This document shows positions 17,525 to 26,837 of a stretch of 64,000 nt of DNA, piece by piece. The stretch is taken from contig DXFW01000002.1 in assembly GCA_019114225.1 (NCBI GenBank), positions 124,001 to 188,000 of the forward strand, read 5' to 3'. Positions within the stretch are counted from its first letter, which is position 1, and each line of letters starts with the position of its first letter. The translations under genes were made by a program, and so were the position numbers. The notes beneath the pieces are model-generated. The model saw nothing but the letters and a program-made list of their open reading frames with translations, had not been told where the DNA came from and made no database searches. Source of the DNA: Candidatus Allofournierella pullicola. Lineage in GTDB: Bacteria > Bacillota > Clostridia > Oscillospirales > Ruminococcaceae.

Positions 17525-18874
17525 TTGAAAATTGCCATCATTTCCCTGGGCTGCCCCAAAAACCAGGTGGACGCGGACGTGTTCTGCCACAGCCTCATCA
17601 AAGCGGGCCACACCACCACCGCCGATCCCGCCGAGGCGGACGCCATCATCGTGAACACCTGCGGCTTCATCGAGAGCGCCAAGACCGAGGCCATCGAGAA
17701 CATCCTGGACGCCTGCGCCCTCAAGGAGCGCAAGCCCGGCCTGAAGGTCATCGTCACCGGCTGCCTGGCCGAGCGCTACCGCTCCGAGATCCGCAAAGAA
17801 ATGCCCGAGGTGGACGCGGTGGTGGGCATTGGGTGCAACGCCGCCCTGCCCGCCATTCTGGAGCGCCTTGCCGCCCCGGACGCCGCCCCGGAGGAGGACT
17901 TTGGCCCCAAGACCGACCTCGCCCTGGGGGGCAAGCGGGTCATCAGCACCCCCGCCCATTATGCCTACTTAAAAATTGCCGAAGGCTGCAACAACCGCTG
18001 CCATTACTGCGCCATCCCCCTCATCCGCGGCCCGCTGCGCAGCCGCCCTCTGGCCGACTGTGTGGCCGAGGCCCGCTGGCTGGCCGGCGAAGGCGTGAAA
18101 GAGCTGGTGGTGGTGGCCCAGGACCCCACCGCCTACGGCGAGGACTGGGGCAAAAACAGTATCTGTGAGCTGCTGGATGAGCTGAACGCGGTGGAGGGCC
18201 TTCGCTGGATCCGTATCCTCTACGCCTATCCCGAGCGGATCACCGACGAATTCATCGCCGCCATGCAGCGCAACGAAAAAGTGGTGCATTATCTCGACCT
18301 GCCCATCCAGCACTGCAACACCCGGGTGCTCAAGGCCATGAACCGCCGCGGCGACGAGGAAGTGGTGAAAAGCGCCATCCGCCGCCTGCGGGCCGCCATA
18401 CCGGACATCACCCTGCGCACCACCCTCATCGCCGGCTATCCCGGCGAGACCGAGGCGGAGTTTGAGCAGCTGTGCGAATTTGTCAAGGAGACCCGCTTCG
18501 AGCGGCTGGGCTGCTTTGCCTTCAGCCCCGAGGAAGGGACCCCCGCGGCCCGGATGGAGGGCCAGCTGCCCGAGGAGGAAAAACAGCGCCGGGCCGACGT
18601 CATCATGGACCTGCAGGCCCGTATCAGCGCCCAGCTGCTGGAAAAGAAGGTGGGCAGCGTCCAGACGGTCATCTGCGACGGTGTGGACGAGGAGAGCGGC
18701 CTGTATCTCTGCCGCTCCGCCGCCGACGCGCCGGAGATCGACGGCAACATCTGCGTGGCCAGCGAAGCGCCCCTCTATCCCGGCGAGTTTTACCGGGTGA
18801 AGATCGACGAGAGCGATATGTACGACCTGTTCGGTTATGTAGTGGAGGAGAACGAGGATGAATCTGCCCAATAA
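17525..18874 (+). CDS. rimO: Ribosomal protein uS12 methylthiotransferase
   Basis: RimO is a radical-SAM enzyme that adds a methylthio group to an Asp of ribosomal protein S12. The N-terminal UPF0004 domain has SLGCPKNQVD, VNTCGFI and TGCLAERY, which hold the three Cys of the auxiliary cluster. The radical-SAM core has the C-x3-C-x2-C motif in EGCNNRCHYCAIP, and a TRAM domain ends the protein. PLIRGPLRSR after the cluster motif favours RimO over MiaB. The TTG start at 17525 follows AAAGGAGA (17511-17518); the first residues KIAIISLGCPKN confirm it. Length is 449 residues. It overlaps pgsA by 17 bases. Confidence 0.95.
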   Translation: MKIAIISLGCPKNQVDADVFCHSLIKAGHTTTADPAEADAIIVNTCGFIESAKTEAIENILDACALKERKPGLKVIVTGCLAERYRSEIRKEMPEVDAVVGIGCNAALPAILERLAAPDAAPEEDFGPKTDLALGGKRVISTPAHYAYLKIAEGCNNRCHYCAIPLIRGPLRSRPLADCVAEARWLAGEGVKELVVVAQDPTAYGEDWGKNSICELLDELNAVEGLRWIRILYAYPERITDEFIAAMQRNEKVVHYLDLPIQHCNTRVLKAMNRRGDEEVVKSAIRRLRAAIPDITLRTTLIAGYPGETEAEFEQLCEFVKETRFERLGCFAFSPEEGTPAARMEGQLPEEEKQRRADVIMDLQARISAQLLEKKVGSVQTVICDGVDEESGLYLCRSAADAPEIDGNICVASEAPLYPGEFYRVKIDESDMYDLFGYVVEENEDESAQ

Positions 18875-19433
18875 ACTCACCCTGCTGCGCATTCTGCTGG
18901 TGCCGGTGTTCATGGTGCTGGCCGGCATGACCCAATACGGCGCGGCGGACTATCAGTCCGGCTGGTATCTGGCGGCGGGCGTGGTGTTCGCCCTGGCCAG
19001 CTTCACCGATTTCCTGGACGGGTATCTGGCCCGCAAGTGGAAGATGGTCACCGACTTCGGCAAGTTCGCCGATCCCCTGGCCGACAAGCTGCTCACCACC
19101 GTGGCCTTTTTGTACATGATGAGAGACGGCGTTTGCAGCCTGTGGGTGGTGGCGCTGATCCTGGCGCGGGAGTTCGCCGTGTCCGGCGTGCGCATGCTGG
19201 CGGCCTCCTCCAGCACCGTCATCGCCGCCAACATGTGGGGCAAGGTGAAGACCGTGCTGCAAATGCTCACCATCCTGTTCTACTTCTTTGCCGCGGCGCT
19301 GGCCGGCGCCACTGACGTGATGGCGGTGTCGCTCATCTCCAACATCCTGTGCTGGCTGGTGGCGCTGGCCACCGTGGTCAGCGGCGGTATCTACCTGTGG
19401 CAGAACCGCGCCTGCTTCACCCAGGCCAAATAA
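18858..19433 (+). CDS. pgsA: CDP-diacylglycerol-glycerol-3-phosphate 3-phosphatidyltransferase
   Basis: This membrane enzyme makes phosphatidylglycerophosphate, the precursor of phosphatidylglycerol. The CDP-alcohol phosphotransferase signature is complete across residues ~55-79: DGYLAR, eight residues, G, three residues, D, three residues, D (DFLDGYLARKW then DFGKFADPLADK). There are five or six hydrophobic segments and the length of 191 is typical. The start MNLPNKLTLLRI is the classical PgsA N-terminus. The rimO-pgsA pair is common in Firmicutes; a terminator follows. Confidence 0.95.
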   Translation: MNLPNKLTLLRILLVPVFMVLAGMTQYGAADYQSGWYLAAGVVFALASFTDFLDGYLARKWKMVTDFGKFADPLADKLLTTVAFLYMMRDGVCSLWVVALILAREFAVSGVRMLAASSSTVIAANMWGKVKTVLQMLTILFYFFAAALAGATDVMAVSLISNILCWLVALATVVSGGIYLWQNRACFTQAK

Positions 19434-19438
19434 ACCCG

Positions 19439-19470
19439 CGCCCGGACGCATGTCGTCCGGGCGTTTTTTT
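19439..19470 (+). terminator. Terminator after recA-recX-rimO-pgsA
   Basis: A 9-bp stem CGCCCGGAC/GTCCGGGCG (19439-19447 with 19455-19463) followed by seven T. Confidence 0.93.
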
Positions 19471-19626
19471 GCGCGCGGCGGCCGCCCAATGTTAAAATGC
19501 GGCAAAAAAACCGGCACTTTTCCAAAACTATTGTGAATATCCAAGGAATATTCAACAATACTGTAAAAAGTGCATAAAACGAGGAAAAACAAAATTGCTT
19601 TTTTAGCAGTATATGACAGAAAACCC

Positions 19627-19655
19627 TTGAAAAACACCCCCAAAATGAGTAAGAT
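19627..19655 (+). promoter_or_regulatory. Promoter of the glycogen operon
   Basis: TTGAAA (19627-19632), 17-base spacer, TAAGAT (19650-19655), in an AT-rich 170-base leader that stands out from the surrounding GC-rich DNA. The stretch 19471-19626 shows no gene. Confidence 0.7.
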
Positions 19656-19699
19656 TATATGTGAAAGTGAGGCGTAAGGCCCACAGGGAGGGAGTCACC

Positions 19700-21691
19700 G
19701 TGAAAAAAAAGAATAATCCGGCCGATCTGCCCATATACCTGTTCAAGCAGGGCAACAACTTTGAGGCATATCGGTTCTTCGGCGCTCATTTTGAATGCCG
19801 GGGCGGGGACGAAGGCGTGGCGTTCCGCGTCTGGGCGCCCCACGCCAAGGCCGTCAGCGTGGTGGGCGATTTCAACAGCTGGGTGCCGGGTTCCCACCCG
19901 ATGGCCAAGCTGGACGAGGGCGTCTGGGAGGCGTTCATCCCCGGCATCCGCGAGTACGATGTGTACAAGTTCTGCCTGACCACCCGGCAGGACGAACTGG
20001 TGTTCAAGGCGGACCCGTACGCCTTCCACGCCGAGACAAGGCCCTCCAACGCCAGCAAGGTCTACCGGCTGGAAGGCTATGAGTGGAACGACGGCGCGTG
20101 GGAGGAGCAACAGAAAAAGCGCGACCCCCTCACCGCCCCCATGAACATCTACGAGCTGCACGCAGGCAGCTGGCGGCTCAAGGAGAACGGCGACCCTTAT
20201 AACTACTCCGAGCTGGCCGACGAGCTCATCCCGTACTTAAAAGACATGGGCTACACCCATGTGGAACTGCTGCCCATCACCGAATATCCCTACGACGGCA
20301 GCTGGGGCTATCAGGTCACCGGTTATTTCGCCCCCACCAGCCGCTACGGCACCCCCAAGGACTTTATGAACTTTGTGGACAAGTGCCATCAGGCGGGCCT
20401 GGGCGTTATCATGGACTGGGTGCCCGCCCACTTCCCCAAGGACGGCTTCGGCCTGTACATGTTTGACGGCGAGCCCTGCTACGAGGACCCCAACCCCCGC
20501 CGGGGCGAGCACAAAGAGTGGGGCACCATGGTGTTCAACTACGGCATGCCTGAGGTGGAGAGCTTCCTGGTCTCCAGCGCGCTGTACTGGGTGGAGCAGT
20601 TCCATGTGGACGGCCTGCGTGTGGACGCGGTGGCCAGCATGCTGTATCTGGATTACAACCGCCGGGACGGCGAGTGGGAGGCCAACCGCTACGGCGGCAA
20701 GGAGAACCTGGAGGCCATTGACTTTTTGCGCAAGCTGAACAGCACCGTGCTGGGACGCTAGCCCCACAAGCTGATGATCGCCGAGGAGTCCACCGCATGG
20801 CCGATGGTCTCCAAGCCCGCGGAGGACGGCGGCCTTGGCTTCAACTTCAAGTGGAACATGGGCTGGATGAACGACATGCTCAGCTACATGAGCACCGACC
20901 CGCTCTTCCGCTCGGGCAACCACAACAAGGTCACCTTCAGCTTCTTCTACGCCTTCAGCGAAAACTTCATCCTGCCCATCAGCCACGACGAGGTGGTCCA
21001 CGGCAAGTGCAGCCTGATCAACAAAATGCCCGGCGACTATGACGCGAAGTTCGCCAACCTGCGCACCTTCTACGGCTACATGATGGCGCACCCGGGCAAA
21101 AAGCTGCTGTTCATGGGGCAGGAGTTCGGCCAGTTCATCGAATGGAACGAGGCCAAGGCCCTGGACTGGATGCTGCTGGACTACGACCGGCACCGCCAGC
21201 TCAGCCAGTATGTGAAAGACCTGAACCATCTGTATCACGACACACCGGCCCTGTGGCAGGTGGACTACAGCTGGGAGGGCTTCCAGTGGATCGTGCCGGA
21301 CGACAACGCCCAGTCGGTCATCGCGTTTTTGCGGCGCGACGCGGCCGGGCACACCGTCATGGTGGTCTGCAATTTCAACCCCGTCCTGCGGGAGGGCTAT
21401 CAGATGGGCGTGCCGGTGGCCGGCACCTACCGGGAGCTGCTCTCCAGCGACGACGAGGCCTACGGCGGCGGCGGAGTGCACAACAAGGCCCTGCGCAGCC
21501 GCAAAACGCCCATGCACGGCTTTGACCAAAGCATTACCGTCACGCTGCCGCCGCTGAGCACCGTTTATTTCTCGGTGCCCGAGCCGAGGGAGCCCAAGCC
21601 GGCGCGGAAAAAACCGGTGAAAAAGGCGGCGGCAAAAAAACCTGCGGAAAAAAAGACGGCGAAGGACGCCAAAGACGCCCGGAAGGCATGA
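19700..21691 (+). pseudogene. glgB: 1,4-alpha-glucan branching enzyme interrupted by an in-frame TAG codon
   Basis: GlgB makes the alpha-1,6 branches of glycogen. The frame runs intact from GTG 19700 (AGGGAGG at 19685-19691) to TGA 21691, except for a TAG at 20759-20761, codon 354. Before it are the CBM48-like domain (FRVWAPHAKAVSVVGDFN) and the nucleophile Asp309 in LRVDAVASM. Just after it come [11 protein letters not shown] with the acid/base Glu and [10 protein letters not shown]. The codon would be Tyr in relatives by my recollection, so one base change suffices. A product ending at the TAG lacks half the active site. The gene is therefore a nonsense mutant, a sequencing error or a read-through gene. 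The C-terminus carries an unusual Lys/Ala-rich tail of about 30 residues. First gene of the glg operon. Confidence 0.85.
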
Positions 21692-21723
21692 GGCCGCTTT
21701 GGGAATCGCAAAAAATGCACTAA

Positions 21724-21742
21724 CGGCGGCCTTTGGCCGCCG
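21724..21742 (+). other. Intergenic hairpin between glgB and glgC
   Basis: CGGCGGCC and GGCCGCCG pair around a TTT loop. No T-run follows; it sits directly before the glgC ribosome site (AAGGGGAG), so it is more likely an mRNA stability or translation element than a terminator. Confidence 0.6.
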
Positions 21743-21759
21743 ATAAGGGGAGAAGTAGT

Positions 21760-22974
21760 ATGAAAGAATGTATCGCTATGCTGCTGGCCGGCGGGCAGGG
21801 CTCACGCCTGTATGCCCTCACACAACGGCTGGCAAAACCCGCAGTTCCCTTCGGCGGAAAATATCGTATCATCGATTTTCCGCTGTCCAACTGCGTCAAT
21901 TCGGGGATCGACACGGTGGGCATCCTGACCCAGTACCAGCCGCTGGTGCTCAATGAGTACATCGGCAACGGCCAGCCCTGGGACCTGGACCGTCTGTACG
22001 GCGGCGTCCATGTGCTGCCCCCCTACCAGACGGCCACCGGCTCGGACTGGTACAAGGGCACCGCCAACGCCATCTATCAGAACATCAACTTCATCGACCG
22101 CTATGAGCCCAAGTATGTGGTCATCCTCTCCGGCGATCACATTTACAAGATGGACTACTCCAAAATGCTGGACTTCCACAAGGAGAAAGGCGCCGACTGC
22201 ACCATCGCTGTGATGGAGGTGCCCTGGGAAGAGGCCAGCCGCTTCGGCATTATGACCGCCGACAAGGACGGCACCATCACCAAGTTTGAGGAGAAGCCCA
22301 AGGAGCCCAAGAGCAACCTGGCTTCCATGGGTATCTATGTCTTCTCCTGGGACAAACTGCGCAAGTTCCTCATCGAAGACGAGGCCAATCCCGCCTCCGA
22401 CAACGACTTTGGCAAGAACATCATCCCCAACATGCTGGCCAGCAAGGAAAAGATGGTGGCCTATCCCTTCGAGGGCTACTGGAAGGACGTGGGCACCATC
22501 GACAGCCTGTGGGAGGCCAACATGGACCTGCTCAACCCCAAAATGCCGCTGGACGTCTGGAGCGACGAGTGGAAGATTTACTCCCGCAACTCCGGCATGC
22601 CCGGCCAGTGGGTGGGCGGCAACGCCGAGATCGATAACTCCATGATCACCGAAGGCTGCAAGGTGGAAGGCAAGCTGGTGCAGAGCGTGCTGTTCGCCGG
22701 CGTCAAGGTGGGCGAGGGCGCCGTGGTGGAAGACTCCATCATCATGCCCGGCGCGGTGATCGAGCCCGGCGCCAAGGTGCGCTACTCCATCATTGCCGAA
22801 AACGTGACCGTCAAGAGCGGCGCGGTGGTGGGCGAGCGCCCCGAGGACATGGATAACCTGGACAACTGGGGCGTCGCCGTTGTAGGCGAGGGCGTCACCA
22901 TCGGCCAGAACGCCAAGGTGGGTCCCAAGGCCATGGTGGTCAAAGACGTAAAGGATGGTGAGGAGCAATGGTAA
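21760..22974 (+). CDS. glgC: Glucose-1-phosphate adenylyltransferase, catalytic subunit
   Basis: GlgC makes ADP-glucose from ATP and glucose-1-phosphate, the committed step of bacterial glycogen synthesis. The nucleotide-binding start [15 protein letters not shown] and [15 protein letters not shown] are intact. [15 protein letters not shown] carries the catalytic Asp, and [10 protein letters not shown] and the C-terminal left-handed beta-helix repeats are present. The 404-residue length is normal. ATG 21760 follows AAGGGGAG. It overlaps glgD by seven bases; the GlgC-GlgD pair probably forms a hetero-oligomer, as known for Bacillus. Confidence 0.96.
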   Translation: MKECIAMLLAGGQGSRLYALTQRLAKPAVPFGGKYRIIDFPLSNCVNSGIDTVGILTQYQPLVLNEYIGNGQPWDLDRLYGGVHVLPPYQTATGSDWYKGTANAIYQNINFIDRYEPKYVVILSGDHIYKMDYSKMLDFHKEKGADCTIAVMEVPWEEASRFGIMTADKDGTITKFEEKPKEPKSNLASMGIYVFSWDKLRKFLIEDEANPASDNDFGKNIIPNMLASKEKMVAYPFEGYWKDVGTIDSLWEANMDLLNPKMPLDVWSDEWKIYSRNSGMPGQWVGGNAEIDNSMITEGCKVEGKLVQSVLFAGVKVGEGAVVEDSIIMPGAVIEPGAKVRYSIIAENVTVKSGAVVGERPEDMDNLDNWGVAVVGEGVTIGQNAKVGPKAMVVKDVKDGEEQW

Positions 22975-24092
22975 AATCCAACACGGATGCCCTGGGCATC
23001 GTTTTCCCCAACGCAAGTGACAGCCTGATCCCCGAAATGGTGACGCAGCGCACGATGGCGTCCATTCCCTTCGGCGGGCGCTACCGCATGATCGACTTTG
23101 TGCTTTCCAGCTTTGCCAACGCGGGTATCAGCAACATCTCCATCATCGTCAAGCAGAACTATCATTCCCTGATGGACCATCTGGGCGCCGGCCGTGAGTG
23201 GGACCTCACCCGCAAGCGCGGCGGCCTGAACCTGGTGCCCCCCTACGCCGAGGCCAACGTGAAGATGTACCGCGGCCGCGTGGAGGCTCTGGCCAGTATC
23301 GTGGACTTCCTGGCGGACCAGAAAGAGGAATACGTGGTGATGAGCGACGCCAACATCGCCTACAACTTCGATGTGAACAAGCTCATCGAGGCCCATGTGG
23401 CCACCGGCGCGGACGTGACCGTGATGTATGAAAAGCGGGAGATCCCCACCGGCCTCAAGGACGACAACTACACCCTGCGCATTCAGGACGGCCGGGTCAC
23501 CGAGCTGCTGTGCAACGACTACCGCCCCGGCGTGCAGAACCTGTCCATGAATGTGTATGTCATTCAGCGCGAGGCTCTCATCACCATGGTGAAGGACGCC
23601 ACCATCCGCGGCCTTGTCTACTTTGAGAAGGACATTCTGGCCCGCAACCTGGAGCTGCTGAACGTGCAGGGCTATGAGTACACCGGCTACACCGCCCGCA
23701 TTGCCGACTGCACCACCTATTTTGAGGAGAACATGCGCCTGCTGGACCCCGCGAACCTGGACGCTCTGTTCCCCGCCGAGCTGCCTGTCTACACCAAGGT
23801 GCACGACAACGCCCCCACCCGCTACGCCATGGACAGCCATGTGAAAAACAGCGTGGTGGCCGACGGCTGCATTATTGAAGGCGACGTGGAGAACTGCGTG
23901 CTGTTCCGCGGCGTCAAGGTGAAGAAGGGCGCCAAGGTGAAGAACTGCGTGCTCATGCAGAACACCATCGTGGAGCCCGGCGCTCATGTGGAGTATGTGG
24001 TCACCGACAAAAACGTGAAGATCACCACCGACAAGTCTTTGACCGGCAGTGATTCCTTCCCGGTGTATGTGGCGAAGAACCGCACCGTATAA
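22968..24092 (+). CDS. glgD: Glucose-1-phosphate adenylyltransferase-like subunit GlgD
   Basis: This is a GlgC paralogue of 374 residues. It keeps the fold ([16 protein letters not shown], a C-terminal beta-helix with [13 protein letters not shown]) but lacks the N-terminal GGQGSR catalytic loop, starting instead with [11 protein letters not shown]. In Firmicutes GlgD is a regulatory or stabilising partner of GlgC with little activity alone. Translation is coupled to glgC by a seven-base overlap, which fits a one-to-one complex. Confidence 0.93.
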   Translation: MVKSNTDALGIVFPNASDSLIPEMVTQRTMASIPFGGRYRMIDFVLSSFANAGISNISIIVKQNYHSLMDHLGAGREWDLTRKRGGLNLVPPYAEANVKMYRGRVEALASIVDFLADQKEEYVVMSDANIAYNFDVNKLIEAHVATGADVTVMYEKREIPTGLKDDNYTLRIQDGRVTELLCNDYRPGVQNLSMNVYVIQREALITMVKDATIRGLVYFEKDILARNLELLNVQGYEYTGYTARIADCTTYFEENMRLLDPANLDALFPAELPVYTKVHDNAPTRYAMDSHVKNSVVADGCIIEGDVENCVLFRGVKVKKGAKVKNCVLMQNTIVEPGAHVEYVVTDKNVKITTDKSLTGSDSFPVYVAKNRTV

Positions 24093-24099
24093 CGCCAAA

Positions 24100-24163
24100 A
24101 GAGGGCCTTTGGTCCTCTGACTCTCTCCCCAGGGGCGGGGGCCCTGCACAGGGCCCCCGCCCC
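24100..24163 (+). other. Two hairpins between glgD and glgA
   Basis: The first is AGAGGGCC/GGTCCTCT around TTT (24100-24118), sharing its GGCC-TTT-GG core with the glgB-glgC hairpin. The second is a 14-15 bp G/C stem (24132-24146 with 24149-24163). Neither has a T-run. They may set relative expression of glgA. Confidence 0.6.
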
Positions 24164-24189
24164 CTCCCCATAACACAAGGAGGAAACTT

Positions 24190-25608
24190 ATGAACGTTTT
24201 ATTCTGCGCGAGCGAGGCCAACCCCTGGGCCGCCTCCGGCGGTCTTGGCGACGTGGCCGGCAGCCTGCCCAAGGCGCTGGTGCAAAACGGTGTGGACTGC
24301 CGGGTGGTCATGCCCCTCTACGGTGATCTGAAATACCGGGACGAACTGGAATACATCACCAACTTCAGCGTGCCTGTGGGCTGGCGCAGCCAGTATTGCG
24401 GGCTGTTCAGCGCCAAGCGGGACGGTGTGACCTTCTATTTCCTGGACAACGAGTATTACTTCAAGCGCACCGGCCTCTACGGCTTTTATGACGACGGCGA
24501 GCGCTTCGCCTTCTTCAGCCGCGCGGTGCTGGAAATGCTGTTCTACACCGATTTCACCCCCGATGTGATCAACGCCAACGACTGGCAGACCGCCCTGGTG
24601 CCGGTGTATCTGAACCTCTACTACCGTCATCTGGACAAGTACAGCCACATCAAGACTGTGTTCACCATCCACAACATCCAGTACCAGGGCAAGTACGGCC
24701 TGGACATTCTGGAGGACACCTGCGGCATTGGCCGCCGGGACGCCCATCTGGTGGAGTACGACGGCTGCGCCAACTTTATGAAGGGCGCCATCGAGACCAG
24801 CGACAAGGTGAGCACCGTGAGCCCCACCTACGCCGGCGAGATCCTGGACCCCTGGTTCAGCCATGGGCTGGACGGCCTGCTGCGCCAGAAGCAGTACAAG
24901 CTGTGCGGCATTCTGAACGGCATTGACGTGGACAGCTACAACCCCGAGACCGACCCCAACATCCCCGCCCACTACAACGCCGACACCTTTGCCGAGGGCA
25001 AGGCGGAGTGCAAACGCCGCCTGCAGGAGCAGTTCGGCCTGGCACAGGACGGCAGCCCCGTGATGGCCATGGTCACCCGCCTGGTGGGCCATAAAGGCGT
25101 GGACCTGGTGCGGGACGTGGCCGAGGGCCTCATCGACCAGGGCATTGAGCTGGTGATTTTGGGCAACGGCGAGCACGCCTACGAAGTCTTCTTCAACGAC
25201 CTGGCGGGCCGCCATCCCGGCCGCGTGGGTGTGTACATCGGCTTTGTGCCCCCGCTGGCGCGGCAGATCTACGCCGGCGCGGACATCTTCCTCATGCCCT
25301 CCAAATCGGAGCCCTGCGGCCTGGCCCAGATGGTGGCCTGCCGCTACGGCACCATCCCCGTGGTGCGTGAGACCGGCGGTTTGAAGGACTCCATCCACGA
25401 CTCCGGCGACGGCTGGGGCAACGGCTTCACCTTCCAGCAGTACAACGCCCACGACCTGTACGAGGCCTGCTGGCGGGCCAAGGAAGGCTATTGGCACAAG
25501 GATGGCTGGCCCGTGCTGGTGCACCGCGCCATGTGCTGCGACTTCAGCTGGAACGTCTCCGCCCACTCCTACATTGACATGTACCATCAGGTGATGAACC
25601 TCTGGTAA
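24190..25608 (+). CDS. glgA: Glycogen synthase (ADP-glucose, GT5)
   Basis: GlgA extends alpha-1,4-glucan chains from ADP-glucose. The ADP-glucose-binding K-x-GG loop near the N-terminus is here SEANPWAASGGLGDV, with Ala in place of the usual Lys at the KTGGL position. The C-terminal domain has MVTRLVGHKGVDL and PSKSEPCGLAQMVACRYGTIPVVRETGGLKDS, typical of GT5. Length 472 is normal. AAGGAGGAAA precedes the ATG. It ends the glg unit, followed by a strong terminator. The substitution at the first loop resembles that of other clostridial GlgA proteins but deserves alignment. Confidence 0.93.
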   Translation: MNVLFCASEANPWAASGGLGDVAGSLPKALVQNGVDCRVVMPLYGDLKYRDELEYITNFSVPVGWRSQYCGLFSAKRDGVTFYFLDNEYYFKRTGLYGFYDDGERFAFFSRAVLEMLFYTDFTPDVINANDWQTALVPVYLNLYYRHLDKYSHIKTVFTIHNIQYQGKYGLDILEDTCGIGRRDAHLVEYDGCANFMKGAIETSDKVSTVSPTYAGEILDPWFSHGLDGLLRQKQYKLCGILNGIDVDSYNPETDPNIPAHYNADTFAEGKAECKRRLQEQFGLAQDGSPVMAMVTRLVGHKGVDLVRDVAEGLIDQGIELVILGNGEHAYEVFFNDLAGRHPGRVGVYIGFVPPLARQIYAGADIFLMPSKSEPCGLAQMVACRYGTIPVVRETGGLKDSIHDSGDGWGNGFTFQQYNAHDLYEACWRAKEGYWHKDGWPVLVHRAMCCDFSWNVSAHSYIDMYHQVMNLW

Positions 25609-25621
25609 ATCAGACCGGCAA

Positions 25622-25664
25622 GGGGGCCGGGCCGCCGAACTGGGGCGGCCCGGCCCCCATTTTT
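25622..25664 (+). terminator. Terminator of the glycogen operon
   Basis: A perfect 15-bp G/C stem (25622-25636 with 25644-25658), then A and five T. Confidence 0.93.
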
Positions 25665-25742
25665 CGCGGGCGGCGGCAGGCGGAAGGGCGTTTCAAAGAT
25701 GTAAAAATGCGCCCGGCAAAATGCAAAAATTGCCCGCCGGGA

Positions 25743-25771
25743 CTGGAAAACCGTCGAAACAGGTCTATAAT
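25743..25771 (+). promoter_or_regulatory. Promoter of the beta-lactamase-fold gene
   Basis: A perfect TATAAT at 25766-25771; the -35 (CTGGAA, 25743-25748, 17-base spacer) is weak. Confidence 0.6.
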
Positions 25772-25826
25772 AGGGGTATGCCCGTTCCGCCGGGGGATGG
25801 AAGCCGGGCAGGAAAGAGAGTGACCC

Positions 25827-26777
25827 TTGCAAATGGCAGAAAAGAAGCAAACAACCAAAAAGAGCAGCCCCGCGTTGACGCTGGTGCTGCTTGTGCTGGC
25901 GGTGTTCGCCATGCTGGCGGCCCTTTGGTATTACAGCGGCAGTGCGCTGCCGGTGGACGGCGAGGACGTGGGCAGCGTGTCCGCCGCGCAGCCGGAGGAC
26001 GAGACCCCGGCCACACCGGCCCCCACCCCCAGCCCCGAACCCACACCGCTGCCCGAGACCCTGCTCACCGACGAGGCTGCGGCCACATTGGACGCGTTTC
26101 TGGACGCGCAGCCGGGCACTGTGTCGGTGTGGCTGCAGGATCTGACCACCGGCGATACATACACCTACGGTGAGTCTTCCGGCTTCTACTGCGCCAGCAC
26201 CCTGAAAGCCCCCTACGCCCTGTGGCTGGCCCAGCGGGACGAGGCAGGGGAGATCGACCTGGACACCGAGTGGAACGGTTCCACCGGCTGGGACCGCATT
26301 TACACCATGATCACCGTGAGCTCCAACGACGCGGCCCACGGCCTGGCGGGAATGTGGCCAGCCACCGCGGACACCGGATTCCAGGACTTTTTGACCCAGC
26401 TGGGGTTCACTGCCCCCGAGGGCTGCGAGATCACCCAGGAAGAGGGCATTCACGGCTGGACCACCGCCCAGGACGGCGGGCTTTCCATGCTGGCGTTGTA
26501 TGAGTATTTCGAGACCGATACCGAGAACGCCCGGCGGCTGAAAGAGACCTTCCTGGAGGCGCAGCACGACTACCTGTGGTTCCCGGCGCCCGCCGCCAAG
26601 AAGTACGGCAGCTGGGACAACGCCTTCCACGACATGGGGATCGTCTATTCCGAGCGGCCCTACATCCTTTCGGTGTTCACCAGCTACGGCACTCAGGACG
26701 AGCCCCCCGCCGAGGGCATTGAGATGATGCAGCAGTTCGGCCATCTGGTGGCCGGGGTGCTGGGGCAGGGAGAATGA
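25827..26777 (+). CDS. Membrane-anchored serine hydrolase of the beta-lactamase class A fold
   Basis: A short basic start and one helix (14-36) anchor the protein, followed by a Pro/Thr/Glu-rich spacer (55-78), so the domain faces outward. The S-x-x-K motif is Ser124-Thr-Leu-Lys127 in CASTLKAPY. The second motif, normally S-D-N, reads S-N-D at 166-168 (SSNDAAHG). The third, normally K-T/S-G, reads K-Y-G in KKYGSWDNAF. These changes suggest a cell-wall or esterase-type hydrolase (Beta-lactamase2 family) rather than an efficient antibiotic-degrading enzyme. TTG 25827 or ATG 25833 are both possible starts behind AGGAAAGAGAG. It is a single-gene unit between two terminators. Confidence 0.8.
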   Translation: MQMAEKKQTTKKSSPALTLVLLVLAVFAMLAALWYYSGSALPVDGEDVGSVSAAQPEDETPATPAPTPSPEPTPLPETLLTDEAAATLDAFLDAQPGTVSVWLQDLTTGDTYTYGESSGFYCASTLKAPYALWLAQRDEAGEIDLDTEWNGSTGWDRIYTMITVSSNDAAHGLAGMWPATADTGFQDFLTQLGFTAPEGCEITQEEGIHGWTTAQDGGLSMLALYEYFETDTENARRLKETFLEAQHDYLWFPAPAAKKYGSWDNAFHDMGIVYSERPYILSVFTSYGTQDEPPAEGIEMMQQFGHLVAGVLGQGE

Positions 26778-26792
26778 CCGCCCGTTTGCATG

Positions 26793-26837
26793 AAAAAAGC
26801 CGCCGCACCCGGTTTTCCGGGTGCGGCGGCCTTTTTT
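26793..26837. terminator. Bidirectional terminator between the serine hydrolase gene and udk
   Basis: A 14-bp stem GCCGCCGCACCCGG with its complement (26799-26812 with 26817-26830), loop TTTT. Six A precede it and six T follow, so it works on both strands. Confidence 0.93.

Noticed and set aside
20759-20761. Pyrrolysine at the glgB TAG
   Set aside because: No methylamine genes or pyl genes are in the window and the position fits Tyr; plain read-through or mutation is simpler.
20774-21691. The second part of glgB as a separate gene
   Set aside because: It is in the same frame as the first part, has no ribosome site before its first ATG, and completes the same catalytic domain.
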